Assembly (NCBI GenBank): GCA_025403435.1
Contig: CM046341.1
Coordinates: 14,549,096 to 14,613,095 of the forward strand
DNA length: 64,000 nucleotides
Reading direction: 5' to 3'
DNA from: Artocarpus heterophyllus
Taxonomy: Eukaryota; Streptophyta; Magnoliopsida; Rosales; Moraceae
The notes beneath the pieces were generated by a model. It was not told the DNA's origin. It was given only the letters and a program-made list of their open reading frames with translations, and made no database searches. Positions 61,147 through 64,000 of this stretch are shown one piece after another (the first letter of the stretch is position 1; every line of letters begins with the position of its first letter). Made by a program: the position numbers and the translations under genes.

Positions 61147-63038
61147 CTACGCTTTTGGTTGATCACATTCCTCGGAGTTGTTCATACATCGGACAATGCT
61201 GGCACCACGTTCCTCTGCTTCTTCCATGTATTCCACGTTTTGCTGGATGCTCAAGTCGAATTCATTGATCACTTCTTCTTCAATATACAACATGTGGACC
61301 CCACACCCTTTCACTTGGTATTTAAAAGAACATTCGTGTACTATAAGACCTTCATGTTCTTGACAAAAGAAGACGAATGACATTTCTACTGCATCAACAT
61401 AGTCATCACACTGGCAGCCATTATAGAGGCCATACCACATCATGAACACGCGATCTGGTCTAAGCATTTCTCCTCCTTCTTGCCAGTCTTCAGGACCAAA
61501 GGCTCCTTTGTCCAACTTCCACTCAAAATAACGATAGTTGTTTTGACCGTATTTTGTTTTCATATGTAATTTACAGCATATACGGACATAATTGTCATCT
61601 AATTTCTCGCACCAGTAGAGCTGCTCAAATGAAAGAACAACGCATATGACAAAACCAAAGAAGTTGGAGCGCTGCCAATTTGGTGGAAGCTTTATAGTTA
61701 TTGTTGACGACCCCTCAGATTGATGGCGCATCCACTTTGAAATTTTCTTTCCCGGATAGCAAGCTTTTATTGAACAGTACTTGAGCTTCTGTAACATGAG
61801 ATAGATCGTAGTGCTAAAAAAAAAAAAAAACCACAAAATTTACTTCAACAATGTGCATTAAAAGTTGTACATTTTTATACCTCTTGCTTATCTTCTAGTC
61901 TGAGAATCACTCCAAGACAAATAATTTTACACAAGAAATCCATCGCCACTGAATTCTGATCCAACTTCAAGCACTCGCAAAGCAAAAATTCAAAGTATGT
62001 ACCCAAAAACTTGTCCCAACTATTCTCTAGAGTGAGTATAGACGATAAACTGCTGGTTAGTACCATCTCCATCGACGTGCAGCCGATTGCGCGAAGTTCT
62101 AGTACAGACAAGGGAAGTTCTGGCACAGACAGAAGGTTTTGACAATGGCTTATATCGAGATAAGTAAGCTTAGAAAGTTTCTTTATACTTGATGGTATAC
62201 TGGTGAACATGTTTCCTTTTAGATTAATACGGTATAAAGAGGATAAATCGCCAATCCAATAAGGAACTTCAAATATACGACAGTATCCCAAATCCACTTC
62301 TTGTAAAGAGTGCAAACCAAGACAACTTAATTTGCTGTGGCACTCTGGGATGGTGTCAAGATTTCTGTACCCATACATGTTGAGATCCCTAAGCCCCATT
62401 ATATTTTTTGCAATTGGAAAGGGAAATTCTTGGATCCCTGTTCCACTTAGATCAAGAAAAGTTAAATTTTCCAGAGGCTCCAAGATTTGTGGGAAATGTT
62501 TCAAGTTTGAGCAACCCTCGAGGTTAAGTTCCCTAAGAGCTTTCAACTTACAAATGTTGGATGGTAAACTCTCGAGCCTTTTGCAACCAAACATTTCAAT
62601 CTGCGTGACACGATGGAGACAATCAATTGATGCCGCAGGAATCTCTCGCATTGATGTCCCTGCCAAATGTAATGTTTCTATATTCCTCGGAAGCTCCGGC
62701 AGCTTTTCCAGGTTTTTACAGCGCGTCACATCTAAATCAATAAGGTTTTCAAGGGACCTAATTGATGAGGGCAATTCTTTAATTCCACTCCAGCCTAATC
62801 TTAACTTTCTGACATTCCCAGATATCTCCGGAAGAATTATCAAGTTAGTGCAGTAACAGAGGCTAAGATATCCAAAAACTGTTTCATCAAAGTTTTGAAA
62901 ATTTAGTGGTGGAATCTCAACTAAGCTTTCGCAGCCCATAAGAGCGACAGTCACAAGTCTTGATGCGTGAGAGAGATCTGGGATTTTAACCAGTTGCTTG
63001 GAGTAACTAAAATCAATACGCTTCAAATTTCCAAGAGG
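61147..63038 (-). CDS. TNL disease resistance gene, LRR and C-JID part (5' half outside window)
   Basis: Two exons on the minus strand: 63038-61881 (386 codons) and 61788-61147, with GT-AG borders. The first holds about 12 leucine-rich repeats with the TNL pattern (IKELPSSIRSLENL, LEKLPELPRNIETL, LRELNLEGCSNLKHFP, LTYLDISHCQNL). The second holds the C-terminal jelly-roll (C-JID) domain, which in TNL proteins helps recognise the pathogen effector: seen are ACYPGKKISKWMRHQSEGSS, IKLPPNWQRSNFFGF and VHECSFKYQVKGCGVHMLY. The stop is at 61147. The first exon shown opens in phase 0 at PLGNLKRIDFSYSKQL, the usual place where the LRR exon follows the NB-ARC exon, so TIR and NB-ARC must lie right of 64000. 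It could alternatively be a truncated gene lacking them. These proteins act as intracellular immune receptors. Confidence 0.85.
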
Positions 63039-64000
63039 CTGTAACAATTAAAAAGAGAACATAGCTTAGCCAACTTATCAAGTATTTCTTTTACACTTTA
63101 TAGAATACAAAATAATAATAATAATAAGAAAAGAAATAGAAAGATCTTTAAATTAAAATAAAACAATATAAGAATAATAATCTATATCTATTGAGAGTTA
63201 TGTTGTGGAATTATTCAAAAAATGGCCAAGCTATTTTATCTTTTTATGGTTTTTTTTAACCAGCTGTGGGATTTTAATCAGTTGCTCAGAGAAATGGATG
63301 TCAATATTGTTTAGATTTCCACGAGTATGTAACCGGGAAAAAAAAAGGCTTAAATATCTTGTCAAATATGCTTTTTTGCACCTATGGAAGTCAAAAACAA
63401 TATGACAAAGACAAAAATACAGAGATCTTCATATATATTTTTAAAAAAAAGTAATATAAGATTAATAATCTATCTATCTATCTATAGAGAGATCTTTAAA
63501 ATGGTCAAGCTATTTTAACTTTTTGTGTTTTCCTTCTTTTTTTTTTTTTTTTTTTTTTCTGTTGTTACTTTCCTTACCCCTAAAGTTTTATTTGTTTTAC
63601 TTAAAGCACTATAAAATATATTTCTTAGACCTTTATAAATACTTTTATTTTTGTAACTTCACTACTGTAATATTTTTTAAAAATGTGTCCTTATATAAAT
63701 ATTATTTTCTTTTTCATATGTAATTTACTTGTTTCAATTTTATATTCAAATAGAATTATCTCATATATCTCCAAATCTATGGACTTTTTTCTTCGTTTTG
63801 GCTAATGATTCCTTTTTACTTTTTTGCCCCTAAAATTTTTGAAGTATTTTTTTTTTGTAATAATCCTCTAAAATATTATTTTGTCGAATGTGGCCTTTAT
63901 AAATACTTCTGTTTTGTAACTGCTACGATAAAGTAACTTTTTTTTTTTCAAACATTCCCTTTATGTTTAATCTTCTCATATGAATGCTCAAATTAGTTTC
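63039..64000. other. Intron or 5' flank of the TNL with a partial exon duplication
   Basis: At about 63262-63335 (minus strand) a degenerate copy of the start of the LRR exon is seen (NLNNIDIHFSEQLIKIP against NLKRIDFSYSKQLVKIP). Bases 63048-63230 and 63335-63520 around it are similar too, for example both contain 'agatctt' plus a taag..aataatctat stretch, so a ~290-bp segment was duplicated in tandem. The rest is T-rich. Confidence 0.55.

Noticed and set aside
62332..62856. 174-codon + strand ORF
   Set aside because: It is antisense to the LRR exon; the plus-strand translation has no family features.

Overview
This is nuclear DNA of a flowering plant, almost certainly a eudicot. The evidence is AT-rich intergenic sequence, GT-AG introns, plant-only gene families (ARID-HMG protein, AP2/ERF factor, LRR plus C-JID part of a TIR-type resistance gene, which grasses generally lack) and many small DNA transposons. 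The species cannot be named from the sequence. Coordinates and splice sites were worked out by eye. Layout: 1-1200 GC-richer remnant resembling a Ty3-type LTR; 4347-8062 (+) six-exon ARID-HMG chromatin protein; 8.1-10.9 kb small transposons; 11164-19335 a complete young LTR retrotransposon; 19.3-21 kb a foldback element and a tandem duplication; 25208-25957 (+) and 27612-30105 (-) two E2-fold proteins that both lack the catalytic cysteine; 36184-38217 (+) RBR-type E3 ligase; 38-49 kb mostly transposons; 49102-49956 (+) intronless MAPKKK-like kinase; 52113-53306 (-) AP2/ERF factor; 61147-63038 (-) the 3' half of a TNL resistance gene whose TIR-NBS part lies beyond the right edge. The most unusual locus is the retrotransposon. 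It has 5-bp target duplications (CCACG), ~1.95-kb LTRs that look identical apart from small indels, an initiator-Met primer site and a polypurine tract. Its 4.26-kb interior shows no gag-pol. Instead it carries two intact ORFs: a small basic Cys-rich protein resembling the nucleic-acid-binding proteins of carla-like plant RNA viruses, and a plant LOG-type (cytokinin-activating family) protein that keeps PGGxGTxEE, seems to have lost the catalytic Arg and ends in an LxLxL motif. This looks like a non-autonomous retroelement carrying two captured cargo genes. Other points of interest are the paired dead E2s, a Mutator-type MITE family with 9-bp target duplications, a GC-rich 365-bp palindrome with a 9-bp duplication, hAT-type and Harbinger-type elements with visible target duplications, a 27-base G tract, and possible extra exons after the TNL stop codon. 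The coding genes do not form one pathway; the two E2-like genes are the only clear local gene pair.
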